A stretch of 64,000 nt of DNA from an uncultured Clostridia bacterium (GTDB lineage Bacteria > Bacillota > Clostridia > TANB77 > CAG-508): assembly GCA_934177485.1 (NCBI GenBank), contig CAKPPF010000002.1:62001-126000 (forward strand), in the 5' to 3' direction. The notes under the pieces were generated by a model that was not told where the DNA came from, ran no database searches, and worked only from the letters and a program-made list of their open reading frames with translations. This document shows positions 42,323-54,785 of the stretch, piece after piece; the first letter of the stretch is position 1; each line of letters opens with the position of its first letter. Both the position numbers and the translations under genes were made by a program.

Positions 42323-42988
42323 TTATTTTAACAACTCTGGGCGTTTTTGTTTTGTTATTTCAAAAGATTTATCTCTTCTCCATTTTTTTATATTTTCATG
42401 GTGACCACTAATTAATACTTCTGGTACTTTTTCTTCCATAAATATTTCTGGTCTAGTGTATTGTGGATATTCAAGTAAATTTCCATCTGAAAAACTTTCT
42501 TCTTCAGTTGATTCACTAGATATAACTCCATCTACATATCTAGATACAGCATCTATAAGGACCATTGCTGGTATTTCTCCACCAGTTAGTACATAATCAC
42601 CAATAGATATTTCTTCAGTAACAATTGTATCTAAGACTCTTTGATCTATTCCTTCATAATGACCACATAAAAGAATAATATGTTCTTCTTTACTTAATTC
42701 TTTAACTTTTTCTTGATTTAGTTTTTTCCCTTGTGGCGATAAGTATATAACTTTTGCATTTGTATTTTTGATTGATTTATATGCGTCGTATACAACATCT
42801 GGTCTTATTACCATTCCAGCTCCACCACCATAAGGTGTGTCATCTACTTTTTTATGCTTATTTTTGGAAAAATCTCTAATATTTATTGTATTAATATTTA
42901 TTAATTCTTTTTCTATTGCTTTTCCAAGTATACTACTTTTTAAAACATCAAACATTTCAGGAAAAAGTGTTAGTATATCAAATCTCAT
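42323..42988 (-). CDS. trmD: tRNA (guanine37-N1)-methyltransferase
   Basis: The 221-residue SPOUT-fold protein has [65 protein letters not shown] and [12 protein letters not shown], the TrmD motifs forming the AdoMet trefoil knot. It methylates G37 and prevents +1 frameshifting. It starts 1 bp after rimM ends. Slightly short compared with the 240-250 residue average but complete. Confidence 0.97.
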   Translation of the reverse strand: MRFDILTLFPEMFDVLKSSILGKAIEKELININTINIRDFSKNKHKKVDDTPYGGGAGMVIRPDVVYDAYKSIKNTNAKVIYLSPQGKKLNQEKVKELSKEEHIILLCGHYEGIDQRVLDTIVTEEISIGDYVLTGGEIPAMVLIDAVSRYVDGVISSESTEEESFSDGNLLEYPQYTRPEIFMEEKVPEVLISGHHENIKKWRRDKSFEITKQKRPELLK

Positions 42989-42989
42989 A

Positions 42990-43490
42990 TTATCTTAAAC
43001 CTTCTAATAATTTAACAGTTACTCTATTTTCATTAATATCAATATTTTTTATTACATCTGGTATTACTGGCAATAGAATCTGTTTTTTATCTTCATTTTC
43101 TACTACATATACATCATTTGCTCCAGGTTTTAATACATCTACTAGTTTACCTAAATTTTCTCCTTCTTCTGTAAAAACATCAAGTCCAATTAAATCAACA
43201 ATAAAGTGGGCTCCTTCTTCTAAAACTATATCTTTTCTTTCAACTTTTATATAATAGTTTCTAAGTTTTTCTGCCTCTTCTATTGTGTTTATTTCTTTAA
43301 ACTTAAGCAAAACTAAATTTTTAGAAAACTTTACTTCTTCTATATATAATTCCTGGTGTTTTTCTTGTATATATACTTTTTTAAAACTTTTAAACTGATT
43401 ATTATCATCTACTAGTGGTACAACTTTTACAAAGCCTTTAATTCCATAAGAATTAACAATTTGTCCAACCTCTAATAAATTTTCCATCAT
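42990..43490 (-). CDS. rimM: Ribosome maturation factor RimM
   Basis: The 166-residue protein has [20 protein letters not shown] at the N-terminus, the PRC-barrel linker [36 protein letters not shown] and the [19 protein letters not shown] end. RimM helps mature the 30S head around S19. Order rpsP-khpA-rimM-trmD is the conserved Firmicute arrangement. Confidence 0.96.
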   Translation of the reverse strand: MMENLLEVGQIVNSYGIKGFVKVVPLVDDNNQFKSFKKVYIQEKHQELYIEEVKFSKNLVLLKFKEINTIEEAEKLRNYYIKVERKDIVLEEGAHFIVDLIGLDVFTEEGENLGKLVDVLKPGANDVYVVENEDKKQILLPVIPDVIKNIDINENRVTVKLLEGLR

Positions 43491-43502
43491 CTTATAAATC
43501 TC

Positions 43503-43733
43503 CTAGTCTATAAATTCAACTGTTATTCTTTTGTTTTCTTTTGATGCAACTGCTTTCATTATTGTTCTTATAGATTTTGCAATTACACCTTGTTTACCTA
43601 TTATTTTTCCCATATCGTTTTCTGCAACTTTAACTTCAAATATAATAGATTGTTCTCCATCAATTTGGTTAATGCTTACAGCGTTTTTATCACTTACTAA
43701 TGTTGTAATAATTGTTTCTAGTACTTCTTTCAT
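43503..43733 (-). CDS. khpA: KH-domain RNA-binding protein KhpA
   Basis: The 76-residue protein is a single KH domain with the GKIIGKQGVIAKSIRTIMKAV loop (GxxG as GKQG). KhpA (YlqC) with KhpB binds RNA and influences cell division in Firmicutes. Its place between rpsP and rimM is typical. Confidence 0.95.
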   Translation of the reverse strand: MKEVLETIITTLVSDKNAVSINQIDGEQSIIFEVKVAENDMGKIIGKQGVIAKSIRTIMKAVASKENKRITVEFID

Positions 43734-43756
43734 TTTCTGTCCTCCAAAATTGCAAT

Positions 43757-43987
43757 TTAAGCTTTTTCAATTAATTTTTTAACTGTATCTGTTGGTTTTG
43801 CACCATTTTTTATCCATGTTTCAACTTTTTCTTTATCAAGAACTATTGTTCCTGGGTTTGTCATTGGATCGTATGTTCCTAATTGTTCAATGATTTTTCC
43901 ATCTCTTGGAGATTTTGAATCAGCAACTACTATATGATAGAAAGGTGCCTTTTTCTTTCCAAATCTTTGTAATCTTATTTTTACCAT
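43757..43987 (-). CDS. rpsP: 30S ribosomal protein S16
   Basis: The 76-residue protein begins [30 protein letters not shown] and has IEQLGTYDP, diagnostic of S16. It lies 161 bp downstream of ffh, with a degenerate palindromic repeat in between. RBS AAGGAGGTGA. Confidence 0.97.
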   Translation of the reverse strand: MVKIRLQRFGKKKAPFYHIVVADSKSPRDGKIIEQLGTYDPMTNPGTIVLDKEKVETWIKNGAKPTDTVKKLIEKA

Positions 43988-44100
43988 GTTACTTTCACCT
44001 CCTTAAAATTTGGAATTTAGATGTTAGATTTTTCTTTTTAGTTTGAATTTCTAATATCGTATTTCCTATATATTATATAAATATTAATAACTTTTTTATT

Positions 44101-44122
44101 GTGCAAGCACAGGACATTACCC
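44101..44122. repeat. Very degenerate palindromic repeat
   Basis: GTGCAAGCACAGGACATTACCC between ffh and rpsP keeps the GCA-GCACA-GAC spacing of the other copies but has lost the stem. Confidence 0.3.
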
Positions 44123-44147
44123 ATATATCTTCTCTGGATTTATTTTG

Positions 44148-45506
44148 TTATAACATGCCTTTTAAATCTTTTATGTCCATATTTTTCATATTCTTCATCA
44201 TTTTGTTCATGCCACCTTTTTGGTTTTTCATTCTTTTTACCATTGTTTGTGTCATTTCAAATGACTTTATAAATTTATTTACATCTTGCACTTTTGTTCC
44301 AGAACCTTTTGCTATTCTTAGTCTTCTGCTTCCATTTAATATTTTTGTATTTCTTTTTTCTTTTGATGTCATAGAACAAATTATAGCTTCTATTTTTTCA
44401 AATTCTTTATCATCTACCTTAACGTCCTTTAATTGGTTCATTCCAGGAATCATTTTTAGTAATCCAGAAAATGAGCCCATTTTTTTTATTTGTCTTAATT
44501 GTGATAAATAATCATCTAAATCAAATTCTTGTTTTCTTAGTTTTTGTTCTAACTTTGCTGCTTGTTCTTCATCAAATGCTTCTTCTGCCTTTTCTATTAT
44601 TGAAAGTACATCTCCCATTCCAAGAATTCTTGATGCCATTCTTTCTGGATAGAATGTTTCTATATCACTAAGTTTTTCACCTGTTGCAGCAAATTTTATT
44701 GGTTTGCCTGTAACTTTTTTTACAGATAATGCAGCACCACCACGTGTATCACCATCTAATTTAGTAAGTATAACTCCGTCTATTCCAACATTTTCACTAA
44801 ATGATGTTGCAACGTTTACTGCATCTTGACCTGTCATACTATCCACTACTAATAGGATTTCATGTGGCTTTACATTTGATTTTAAATTTCTAAGCTCTTG
44901 CATTAATTCTTCATCTATATGAAGTCTACCAGCTGTATCTAATATAACAACATCATTCATTTTTGATATTGCAACATTTAACGCCTGTTTAGCAATATGC
45001 ACTACATCTTTTGAGCTTTCATTGCTAAAGACTGGTATGTTTAATTGGTTTCCAACCACTTGTAATTGTTTTATAGCAGCCGGTCTATATATATCGCATG
45101 CAACCAATAATGGTTTTTTTCCTTGTTTTCTTAAAAGATTAGCAAGTTTTCCAGCTGTAGTAGTTTTACCAGAACCTTGAAGTCCAACTAACATTATTAT
45201 TGTAGGTGGATTTGGTGTAAAATTTATTTTACTTTCTGTTCCACCAAGTAGATCCACAAGCTCGTCTTTAACGATTTTAATGACTTGTTGTCCAGGAGTT
45301 AAAGATTTTAATACATCCTGTCCTAATGCTTTTTCTTGTATAGTATTTATAAACTCTTTTACAATTTTGTAGTTAACATCAGCTTCAAGCAATGCAAGTT
45401 TAACTTCTCTTAAAATTTCTTTTAAATCTCCTTCAGTTATTCTTGCTTTTCCTTTTAGTTTTCTTGTTATTTCTTGTAATCTTGAAGATAATCCCTCAAA
45501 AGCCAT
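44148..45506 (-). CDS. ffh: Signal recognition particle protein Ffh
   Basis: The 452-residue protein has the N domain, G domain with GLQGSGKTTTAGKLA (G1), DTAGRLHID (G3), LTKLDGDTRGGAALS (G4) and an M domain with the methionine-rich MIPGMNQ and the RNA-binding SGTKVQDVNKFIKSFE end. With 4.5S/6S-like SRP RNA it delivers nascent membrane proteins to FtsY. It follows ylxM by 41 bp, as in most Firmicutes. Confidence 0.98.
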   Translation of the reverse strand: MAFEGLSSRLQEITRKLKGKARITEGDLKEILREVKLALLEADVNYKIVKEFINTIQEKALGQDVLKSLTPGQQVIKIVKDELVDLLGGTESKINFTPNPPTIIMLVGLQGSGKTTTAGKLANLLRKQGKKPLLVACDIYRPAAIKQLQVVGNQLNIPVFSNESSKDVVHIAKQALNVAISKMNDVVILDTAGRLHIDEELMQELRNLKSNVKPHEILLVVDSMTGQDAVNVATSFSENVGIDGVILTKLDGDTRGGAALSVKKVTGKPIKFAATGEKLSDIETFYPERMASRILGMGDVLSIIEKAEEAFDEEQAAKLEQKLRKQEFDLDDYLSQLRQIKKMGSFSGLLKMIPGMNQLKDVKVDDKEFEKIEAIICSMTSKEKRNTKILNGSRRLRIAKGSGTKVQDVNKFIKSFEMTQTMVKRMKNQKGGMNKMMKNMKNMDIKDLKGML

Positions 45507-45547
45507 ATTTTAATCATTCCTTTCTTTAGTTAAAGGATAACTGTAAT

Positions 45548-45895
45548 TTAAACTATTTCGTCTAGTTCTTTTCTTATGTTTTCAAGTATTTTAGCTATTT
45601 TTTCGTCTGAATATTGAGTTTTTATTGTCGTAATTTGTGATAAGATTTTTGCTATTTTTTGTTCTGTTTTTATTGTTGTTTTCATAAATCCTAGCTTTTC
45701 CTCGTATTCGAAAAGTTTATTTTCCCCCTTTTTAATATTATCTCTAGCTGCTTGCCTTGTAATATTATAATTCTCTGCTATTTCAGATAAAGATAAATCA
45801 TTGTTATAATAGTCGTTTATGTAATTAAATTGTTTTTCAGTTAAAAGCTTTCCATATATTTGGCATAACATACTTATTTCAATTTTCTTTTCCAT
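45548..45895 (-). CDS. ylxM: YlxM-family DNA-binding protein
   Basis: The 115-residue protein has a sigma-70 region 4-like helix-turn-helix: LLTEKQFNYINDYYNNDLSLSEIAENYNITRQAARDNIKK split over residues 16-56. YlxM binds with Ffh in the SRP pathway and is usually found directly upstream of ffh, as here. Confidence 0.93.
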   Translation of the reverse strand: MEKKIEISMLCQIYGKLLTEKQFNYINDYYNNDLSLSEIAENYNITRQAARDNIKKGENKLFEYEEKLGFMKTTIKTEQKIAKILSQITTIKTQYSDEKIAKILENIRKELDEIV

Positions 45896-45968
45896 AAATA
45901 CTACCTCTTTTAAAATGTAATGCTATAATACTTTACACTATTTTTACAATTTTGTCAATATAAAAATG

Positions 45969-46000
45969 CAAAAAAAGTAGGTTTTCGCCTACTTTTTTTA
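45969..46000. terminator. Terminator of the GH18 gene
   Basis: AAAAAAGTAGG and CCTACTTTTTTT form an 11-bp stem, loop TTTTCG. It follows the GH18 stop on the minus strand, upstream of ylxM. Confidence 0.8.
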
Positions 46001-47674
46001 GTTCAATTCATTATTTATTACGGTCCATATACTATCTGGTTCTCTATCTTTTGCCCATGCCGCTATCCCAGCTAAATTATATTGTTTTACTAATGATACC
46101 TTATTTTTAATGGATTCTTCATCTTCAATCCACATTTTGTACGTTTTTCCATTTTGCGTATATTCAACATAGTATTGTTTTAATTCTTCATTCCATTCTT
46201 TGTTTACATCTGCTGGCAATACAGAATTAATACTTTTCATATTTACTGTTTTGCTTGTAACATCTCCATTACTTTCTGTCCAGATTCTGGTATATAATGG
46301 TATTCCAAGTATTATTTTATTAGATGGTATTTGTTCTCTATCTATAAATTTTTTAAGATTTGTTTCTACCCAATTATATCCAGCAGTGGTTCCTGCTTTC
46401 TTTGAGCTATTTCCATATTGATCATATGCCATAAATACAATATAATCTGCTACATCTCCAATAACGCTTCTATTATAGCATTCAGACCAACTACCTCCTC
46501 CATCTGGTGCAGTAACATCAACAGATAATTTAATTCCTGCTTCTTTTAATTTCGGTTTTAATTCTATTATAAACCTTGAGAAATCATTTTTATCTTCTGT
46601 ATTCATGTTTTCAAAGTCTATATTAATTCCATCTAACCTATATTGTACTGCTAGATTGACAATATTATTTATTACTTGTGTTCTAAGAGTATAAGATTTT
46701 AATATCGTTTGAGTTGTTTCTTTATATGAGTTATTAGAAAACATTGGCCATACTTTATAATTATTGTCTTTTGCCCATTTTAGGTATGCTTGTCCTTTTT
46801 CTCCTATGTTTACATTTATTTTTCCATTTGCCTTACTTACTAATGAGAAAAATGCTGGCGAAACAACATTAACTCCTTCGATTGTTGTTCCTGTCCTGTT
46901 CGGTGCTTTTCCATACTCTGAATAATAATCCCATACCAAATTAATTTTTTGTTCATTTTTTTCTTCTTTTATATCTTCTCTAACATATATCTCATTTTGA
47001 ATATTATTTGTTTTAATATATCCAATATATCCATTTAAAGTTCTAACTTTTGTCCAATTATTTTCTAAATTTTGAATGCATATTACCTTATCTCCTTTTT
47101 TTAGTTTATCCATTTTTTTAGAAAATGCAGTTGATTTGTATCTTACTGTACAGTTCTTAGTTATATCTGCTTTTATTAATTTCCTATCTAGAGAATCTAA
47201 AGTCAAAATATTGTTATTTTTTATATATTGAATATCAACATTATATACTTTAGCCATAGAACTTATTGGTAAAAAATATGTGTCATCTTTTTTTATTGCT
47301 CCAGACATAACTTCAACTTCTGAATCATTTATTTTGATAATATTTTGTCCTATTGGTAAAACTCCAACTTTTTCACCATATGTTGTTATTATTTGGTTGT
47401 TTTCTTCATCATATATTATGTATTTATCAAAATAATTTTTTATATCTTCTTTAGACATATATATAACGTCTTTTTCATTTAAAAATAAATCTTTTTTTAA
47501 TTTCTTAGTTACATTATTATTATTTATTATTAAATTTATTTTATTTTTATCATAGCTGTCATTTTTAGTATAATTAGGTGCTAATTTATATGCACAAAAA
47601 ATTAGTACTAATAATATTACGATTGCTCCTATTTTTAAAAATATATTTAATTTGCTTTTTTTATTTTTTTCCAC
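45998..47674 (-). CDS. Membrane-anchored GH18 hydrolase, spore cortex-type
   Basis: The 558-residue protein starts at a GTG behind AAAGGAG. It has an N-terminal helix (about 11-28), a copper-amine-oxidase-N-like beta domain (about 38-165), an SH3 domain (about 170-230: TVRYKSTAFSKKMDKLKKGDKV) and a GH18 TIM barrel (about 240-558) with the catalytic LDGINIDFENMN (DxxDxE) motif and DYIVFMAYDQYG. Relatives YaaH/SleL and YdhD attack cortex or wall glycan during germination. No LysM domains are present here. Confidence 0.88.
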   Translation of the reverse strand: MEKNKKSKLNIFLKIGAIVILLVLIFCAYKLAPNYTKNDSYDKNKINLIINNNNVTKKLKKDLFLNEKDVIYMSKEDIKNYFDKYIIYDEENNQIITTYGEKVGVLPIGQNIIKINDSEVEVMSGAIKKDDTYFLPISSMAKVYNVDIQYIKNNNILTLDSLDRKLIKADITKNCTVRYKSTAFSKKMDKLKKGDKVICIQNLENNWTKVRTLNGYIGYIKTNNIQNEIYVREDIKEEKNEQKINLVWDYYSEYGKAPNRTGTTIEGVNVVSPAFFSLVSKANGKINVNIGEKGQAYLKWAKDNNYKVWPMFSNNSYKETTQTILKSYTLRTQVINNIVNLAVQYRLDGINIDFENMNTEDKNDFSRFIIELKPKLKEAGIKLSVDVTAPDGGGSWSECYNRSVIGDVADYIVFMAYDQYGNSSKKAGTTAGYNWVETNLKKFIDREQIPSNKIILGIPLYTRIWTESNGDVTSKTVNMKSINSVLPADVNKEWNEELKQYYVEYTQNGKTYKMWIEDEESIKNKVSLVKQYNLAGIAAWAKDREPDSIWTVINNELN

Positions 47675-47828
47675 CTTTAATTCTCCTTTGGTTTTATTTG
47701 AATTTAATATATCATATTTTATAAAATAGATAAATAGAATTTTTATATTTTTTAAACAAATTCATTTATTTTTAGACAATTATATGTTATAATTATTGTG
47801 TTAGGCAAATTTTAGGAGGTAAACTATT

Positions 47829-48248
47829 ATGTGGCGTTTATGGATTATTTTTGCAGGTATATGTTTTGTTGCAGAAATTGCTACTGTAGGTTTCTTAATA
47901 TTTTGGTTTGGGATTGGTGCTTTAATTGCCATGGTTGTTAGTTTTTTTACAGACAATATAGCTATTCAAACAGTATCATTCATTATTTCATCTACAATTC
48001 TTTTATTCTTCACTAGAAAATTTGCAAATAGAATTTCAAAAAAAGATGAAGATGTTCAAACAAATGCCTTTTCTATAATTGGAAAAAAAGGTATTGTAAC
48101 AAAAGAAATTGATCCATTTTCTAATAGTGGACAAATTAAAGTAGGTTCAGAAATATGGTCTGCCAAAAGTGTAAATGATGAAAAAATCGCTGAAGGCACA
48201 GAAGTAGAAGTATTAGAGATTAGCGGCGTAAGAGCTATAGTAAAATAA
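47829..48248 (+). CDS. NfeD-family membrane protein
   Basis: The 139-residue protein has three membrane helices (about 3-75) and a C-terminal OB-fold (about 85-139) with SIIGKKGIVTKEIDPFSNSGQIKVGSEIWSAKS split over residues 86-118. Short NfeD proteins pair with SPFH proteins, the next gene 52 bp downstream, to organise membrane microdomains. RBS TAGGAGG. Confidence 0.93.
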   Translation: MWRLWIIFAGICFVAEIATVGFLIFWFGIGALIAMVVSFFTDNIAIQTVSFIISSTILLFFTRKFANRISKKDEDVQTNAFSIIGKKGIVTKEIDPFSNSGQIKVGSEIWSAKSVNDEKIAEGTEVEVLEISGVRAIVK

Positions 48249-48300
48249 GTTTTTAATATTGGGGTTTCCCATTAAATATAAAAAAATTAGGAGGATAAAA

Positions 48301-49197
48301 ATGGCATTTTTAATAATATTATTAGTTATTATTTTAATTATTGCATTTAAATCAATCAAAATAGTAAAACAATCTGAGGTTTATATTATAGAAAGGTTAG
48401 GTAAATTTTATAAAGTTGCTGATGCAGGTCTTACAATAATTCTTCCATTTGTGGATACTGTCCGTTCAGTTGTTAGTTTAAAGCAACAAACAATGGATGT
48501 TCCACCTCAAGGAGTTATTACAAAGGATAACGTTTCTATAACAATAGATACTGTTGTATTTTATAAAATTACAGATCCAGCAAAAGCTGTTTATGAAATT
48601 CAAAATTTAAAAAATAGTATTGGTTACTTATCTAAAACTACAATTCGTGATATAGTTGGTAAAATGTCTTTAGATGACACATTCACTTCTAGAGATGCAA
48701 TAAATGATCAATTAAGATATATCCTAGATGAAGCAACCGATCAATGGGGATGCAAAGTTGATAGAGTTGAAATTATAGATATTACTCCACCAGCAGACAT
48801 TAGAGATGCAATGGAAAAACAAATGAATGCAGAAAGAAATAAAAGAGCTTTAATTCTTCAAGCTGAAGGTGAAAGACAATCTGCTATTACAATTGCTGAA
48901 GGGCAAAAAGCTGCTGCAATATTACAGGCTGAAGCTGATAGAGAGTCAAGAATAACTCGTGCATCTGGTGAAGCTGATGCAATTAAAAAAGTGGCTGACG
49001 CAAAAGCCAAAGAAATTGAATTAGTTTATGGAGCATTAAAAGCTGCAAAACCAGATGATAAAATAGTTCAATTAAAATCTTTAGAAGCATTAAAAGAAAT
49101 TGCAAATGGCGAAGCAAACAAAGTATTTATACCTTTTGAGGCAACATCTACATTAAGTAGCTTAGGTGCAATAAAAGAAGTTATAAAAGATAAATAA
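48301..49197 (+). CDS. SPFH/band 7 (stomatin-like) protein
   Basis: From the ATG at 48301 (TAGGAGG just before) the protein is 298 residues: an N-terminal membrane helix, SPFH domain (VKQSEVYIIERLGKFYKVADAGL, LKQQTMDVPPQGVITKDNV), then a helical coiled-coil with AERNKRALILQAEGERQSAI and IAEGQKAAAILQAEADRE. It forms oligomeric membrane assemblies with NfeD and may affect protease access. An ATG 42 bp upstream in frame is ignored because it lacks a binding site and conservation. Confidence 0.94.
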   Translation: MAFLIILLVIILIIAFKSIKIVKQSEVYIIERLGKFYKVADAGLTIILPFVDTVRSVVSLKQQTMDVPPQGVITKDNVSITIDTVVFYKITDPAKAVYEIQNLKNSIGYLSKTTIRDIVGKMSLDDTFTSRDAINDQLRYILDEATDQWGCKVDRVEIIDITPPADIRDAMEKQMNAERNKRALILQAEGERQSAITIAEGQKAAAILQAEADRESRITRASGEADAIKKVADAKAKEIELVYGALKAAKPDDKIVQLKSLEALKEIANGEANKVFIPFEATSTLSSLGAIKEVIKDK

Positions 49198-49216
49198 ACA
49201 TATAAATTAACTTTAT

Positions 49217-49258
49217 TTAAAATGACTATTCATATTTTATAATGAATAGTCATTTTAA
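49217..49258. terminator. Convergent terminator SPFH / TIGR04086
   Basis: AAAATGACTATTCAT and ATGAATAGTCATTTT form a 15-bp stem; it overlaps the last codons of the minus-strand gene. Confidence 0.8.
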
Positions 49259-49642
49259 ATTTATTCCAATTATTCCGCCAATTATTCCAGAAAGGACTCC
49301 AGATATAATCATTATTATTGAATAAATATTTAAACTGAAATTAGAACTAATTATACTTGAAATAAAATATAATAATAAAATATATATTCCTCCAACAATA
49401 CCACCATTAATCATTCCATTTTTAGAAACTTTTTTCATTGTAATTATATTCGCAATTAAAATACTTATAAAAGTTACTATTATTAATGATATTGGAATTA
49501 TGCTTTCTGGTATATTGGTGCATGTTAGTATCACTGATAAAATTAATATTCCAATTAATGTTATTATTAAAGAAATTAGTATTCCTTTTGGAACCATAGA
49601 ATACTGTTTCGTCACATTTTCTGTTTTTATATCTGTGTTCAT
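49250..49642 (-). CDS. TIGR04086-family membrane protein
   Basis: The 130-residue protein has four hydrophobic helices and the family pattern: VPKGILISLIITLIGILILS, KNGMINGGIVGGIYILLLYF and SGVLSGIIGGIIGINLK with Gly-rich helices. YrzE-like, function unknown, conserved in spore formers. It stands alone between two terminators. RBS GGGAGG. Confidence 0.82.
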   Translation of the reverse strand: MNTDIKTENVTKQYSMVPKGILISLIITLIGILILSVILTCTNIPESIIPISLIIVTFISILIANIITMKKVSKNGMINGGIVGGIYILLLYFISSIISSNFSLNIYSIIMIISGVLSGIIGGIIGINLK

Positions 49643-49750
49643 ATTATATTACCTCCCATTTCCATTATATTAATGAAATAAATTTATTAGAACAAGACGT
49701 AATTAAAATTAGAATTTGTAAACAATAAAAAAAAGAAATTTTCTACTAAA

Positions 49751-49792
49751 TAAAAATAAATGTATACAATATATTGTATACATTTATTTTTA
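49751..49792. terminator. 42-bp perfect palindrome, terminator of the WG-repeat gene
   Basis: Centred at ATAT between 49771 and 49772, each 21-bp half begins TAAAAATAAATGTATACAAT. Both strands end in T-rich sequence. It lies just beyond the WG-gene stop codon. Confidence 0.75.
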
Positions 49793-49793
49793 T

Positions 49794-51206
49794 TTACATA
49801 TCAATTGTTATAACTGAATTATTTTGTATATTATTAAGAGTATTGTTATTACTTACCTCATTTTTTTCATCAACTTCTTCTTTTATTATACCAGCTTTTA
49901 CAAGCTCGTCTATAATATTTAGTTCTTTTTCATTATAAGCCATTAAATAGTTTCCCTGTCCATCTTCATATATGCTATCAACTGAAATAGTAACTAATTC
50001 TTTTCCATTGGTATCTAACAGTCCATATTTTTTCTCTTTTCGTACTACTATACCTTTACATTTTTCAATTGTAAGTACTGGATAAACCTTTTTAGAGTTA
50101 TTACCTATTTTTACCGTATTAACATTACATCCAAATTCATCATATTCAAGTTTTAATACTAATTTACCTTCTTTATCATATGCACCCCATTTATTATCTT
50201 TTTTTACAGGTACCAAAGAATCCAGAATCAAATATTGTTTTCCTTCATTTCCTGAACTTTCTTTTGCTGTTATTCCAATTTCATCAAATTCAGCATTTGC
50301 TATTATCTTATTATTATCTCTTATCATTCCATATTTATTATCTATTTGTACTACATATACATCTTCTTCTTTATCTATGCACTCTATTGAATCGTATATA
50401 GATTCAATTTTTGTTGTTCCATCTGAATTTATAATTCCAACTTTTCCTAAGCTATTTGTTATAAAAAATTCTTGTGTATTTTCATCAAACTGAATTTCAT
50501 TATATTTGTCTGATAAAATTTCTTTTGTATTATCAAGATTTACAACTTTAAACAATCCGTTTTCTTTTTTAACAATAAGAAATCCATATAGTATTGCTTT
50601 TTGATTTTCAAAATTGTAATCTGTAATTTTTTCATATCCCCAATTTACAGCTTTCTGGTTGTAATTATTTACAATATAGTTCAATGTGTATATAGATATA
50701 CTTTTTTCATTTGCTTGTATAACTGTGTTAAAAGCTACGCTTAGCATTTCTGTAGGTGCATATACTATTCCATCTATTTGTTTAGTTGCATTTTTAAATG
50801 AGTATTCTTTATATTCAGATGTTAATTGGCTTACAGGAAGTTTATATAATTTATTTTCATCTATATAAAATGATGCAGTTTCGTCCTTGCCTTGAACATA
50901 ACATTTATTTTTATCTAGAGAGAAACTCTTGTATTCTCCATCATGATATTCATATCCAACAAGTTTAGCAAACTCTTTTATATTAATGTATATAACATCA
51001 TCAATTTTTTTAAACAATTCAGTTGTACTACTAGTACTTACTTCCTTTGTATCTACAAGTACAGAAAATCTATTTTTTTTCAAGCTCTGCAAAAGCGCAA
51101 AAATTATACATATAATTATTAGCACACATATTATTAAAGCAATTAGTATTTTATATATTGATTTAGTTTGCTTTTGATTTGTACTATTCTCATAATTAAT
51201 TTCCAT
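49794..51206 (-). CDS. Membrane-anchored WG-repeat protein
   Basis: The 470-residue protein has a short cytoplasmic N-terminus, a membrane helix (about 18-42), a copper-amine-oxidase-N-like domain (about 50-165), and WG beta-repeats (about 175-430) such as KVGIINSDGTTKIESIYDSI, KYGMIRDNNKIIANAEFDEI, KWGAYDKEGKLVLKLEYDEF and KYGLLDTNGKELVTISVDSI. WG repeats are surface beta-propeller-like modules of unknown role. It ends 5 bp before tgt starts on the opposite side and lies downstream of queA-tgt in the same operon. Confidence 0.85.
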   Translation of the reverse strand: MEINYENSTNQKQTKSIYKILIALIICVLIIICIIFALLQSLKKNRFSVLVDTKEVSTSSTTELFKKIDDVIYINIKEFAKLVGYEYHDGEYKSFSLDKNKCYVQGKDETASFYIDENKLYKLPVSQLTSEYKEYSFKNATKQIDGIVYAPTEMLSVAFNTVIQANEKSISIYTLNYIVNNYNQKAVNWGYEKITDYNFENQKAILYGFLIVKKENGLFKVVNLDNTKEILSDKYNEIQFDENTQEFFITNSLGKVGIINSDGTTKIESIYDSIECIDKEEDVYVVQIDNKYGMIRDNNKIIANAEFDEIGITAKESSGNEGKQYLILDSLVPVKKDNKWGAYDKEGKLVLKLEYDEFGCNVNTVKIGNNSKKVYPVLTIEKCKGIVVRKEKKYGLLDTNGKELVTISVDSIYEDGQGNYLMAYNEKELNIIDELVKAGIIKEEVDEKNEVSNNNTLNNIQNNSVITIDM

Positions 51207-51211
51207 TATTT

Positions 51212-53376
<2,165 letters not shown>

Positions 53377-53387
53377 TTTTATCCCTC

Positions 53388-54668
53388 TTATATTATTCTA
53401 CTAATTTTCTCACAAATCTTTTGTATTATATTTTGTTCGTCATATAAATAATCTGTTATTATTTTAATTTTTTTAAAGTTTTTTTCTGAAACAGGTTGTG
53501 TATAATAGATTTCCTCTTTCAATCCATTTTTTGTATTTTTTATATTATTTGTAAGATAGTCTAAATACCATTTTTTCTGACCATATCTTTTTTCATCTTC
53601 ATACCCATATTTTTTATAATCATGAAGAGCAATTGTATCATTTCCCAATTCTTTTGAGTTTCTCTCTAAAGTATGTAAAAATTCATGTAGTATTATTTCT
53701 TCAGAAAAGAAATTTGAATTTGAGTCCTCATATGCATTTATTGTTTCATCAGATATTCGTATATTTGAATATCCCATACTGTCAAAAACCATTCCTCCTA
53801 AGCCAAGCCAATCAATTTGTTTATTGTTTATAACATCTCCTAAATTTGCTACGATAAATACATGATCATAATTCTTATTTTTATTATATAAGTCATTTTC
53901 TATTAGCTTATATACATCCTCTTGTGCTATAAAATATCCTGTTTGGTCATCATCATAAGAAATATTTAATAATGGCTCATCAATTTTAATAATATCATAT
54001 TCAGCAATTATGTTTCCGTTAGTAAAATTATATATTGTTTGTTTAAATTCTGAAAATGATGTCTCAATTGTATTAATCTGTCTATTTGTTAATCTTTTAT
54101 TAACTTTTTTTCCATTTACTTTTGCATTTATGTTGTCTATCATAAATACTGCAAAATCCCACTCATTTGTAACTTTTTTTCTTCCAACCTCAATGTTAAG
54201 ATTTGCAATCCATGCAGTTCCTTTACAGTTTTGTCCATTTTCTCCTAGTCTAAAAGCTATATCAATGTTTTCATTATTCTTAGAATCAAAATAAAAGTTT
54301 AATTCAGTCCAATCATTAGTTCCAACTAAGCTTCTAGATTTTTCCAAATTATCTTTTAAGCCAATATTAAATCCGCAAGAATCTTTATTTTCTGGTACAA
54401 TATCTTTTGTTTTCACCATGCAACTAACTTTATATGCTGTATTTGGGTTGACTTTTATCGTTTTATATATCATATAGTCGTTATAATCTTTCGACTCAAT
54501 TTTATAGCTCCATTCTCCATTGTATTTTTCATTTTTGTCTCTACATACTTTGGTTATACCATCTTTTAGTTGTGCAAGTTTTAGACCATTAAAATTTCTA
54601 GTTTGTATTACATAAAAACATACAAACGCAAGTATTATAATTAATAAAAAATTCACTATTTTTTTCAT
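53388..54668 (-). CDS. Secreted/anchored HEXXH protein with CBM-like domain
   Basis: The 426-residue protein has an N-terminal helix (about 3-21), a beta-rich carbohydrate-binding-like domain (about 45-165: [41 protein letters not shown]) and a C-terminal domain with [20 protein letters not shown], placing the HEXXH zinc motif at residues 328-332 and a Glu two residues past the second His. This looks like a zinc metallopeptidase, possibly acting on surface polymers, but I do not recognise the family. It precedes queA in the transcript. Confidence 0.68.
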   Translation of the reverse strand: MKKIVNFLLIIILAFVCFYVIQTRNFNGLKLAQLKDGITKVCRDKNEKYNGEWSYKIESKDYNDYMIYKTIKVNPNTAYKVSCMVKTKDIVPENKDSCGFNIGLKDNLEKSRSLVGTNDWTELNFYFDSKNNENIDIAFRLGENGQNCKGTAWIANLNIEVGRKKVTNEWDFAVFMIDNINAKVNGKKVNKRLTNRQINTIETSFSEFKQTIYNFTNGNIIAEYDIIKIDEPLLNISYDDDQTGYFIAQEDVYKLIENDLYNKNKNYDHVFIVANLGDVINNKQIDWLGLGGMVFDSMGYSNIRISDETINAYEDSNSNFFSEEIILHEFLHTLERNSKELGNDTIALHDYKKYGYEDEKRYGQKKWYLDYLTNNIKNTKNGLKEEIYYTQPVSEKNFKKIKIITDYLYDEQNIIQKICEKISRII

Positions 54669-54785
54669 TTGTTATTCCCCATTATTAAACTAAATCATAT
54701 ACATTATACTAGATTTTAACATTATAAATCAAGTATTTTTACATATTTATAGTTACTAGATAATAATTTAATATTTTAATTGAAA

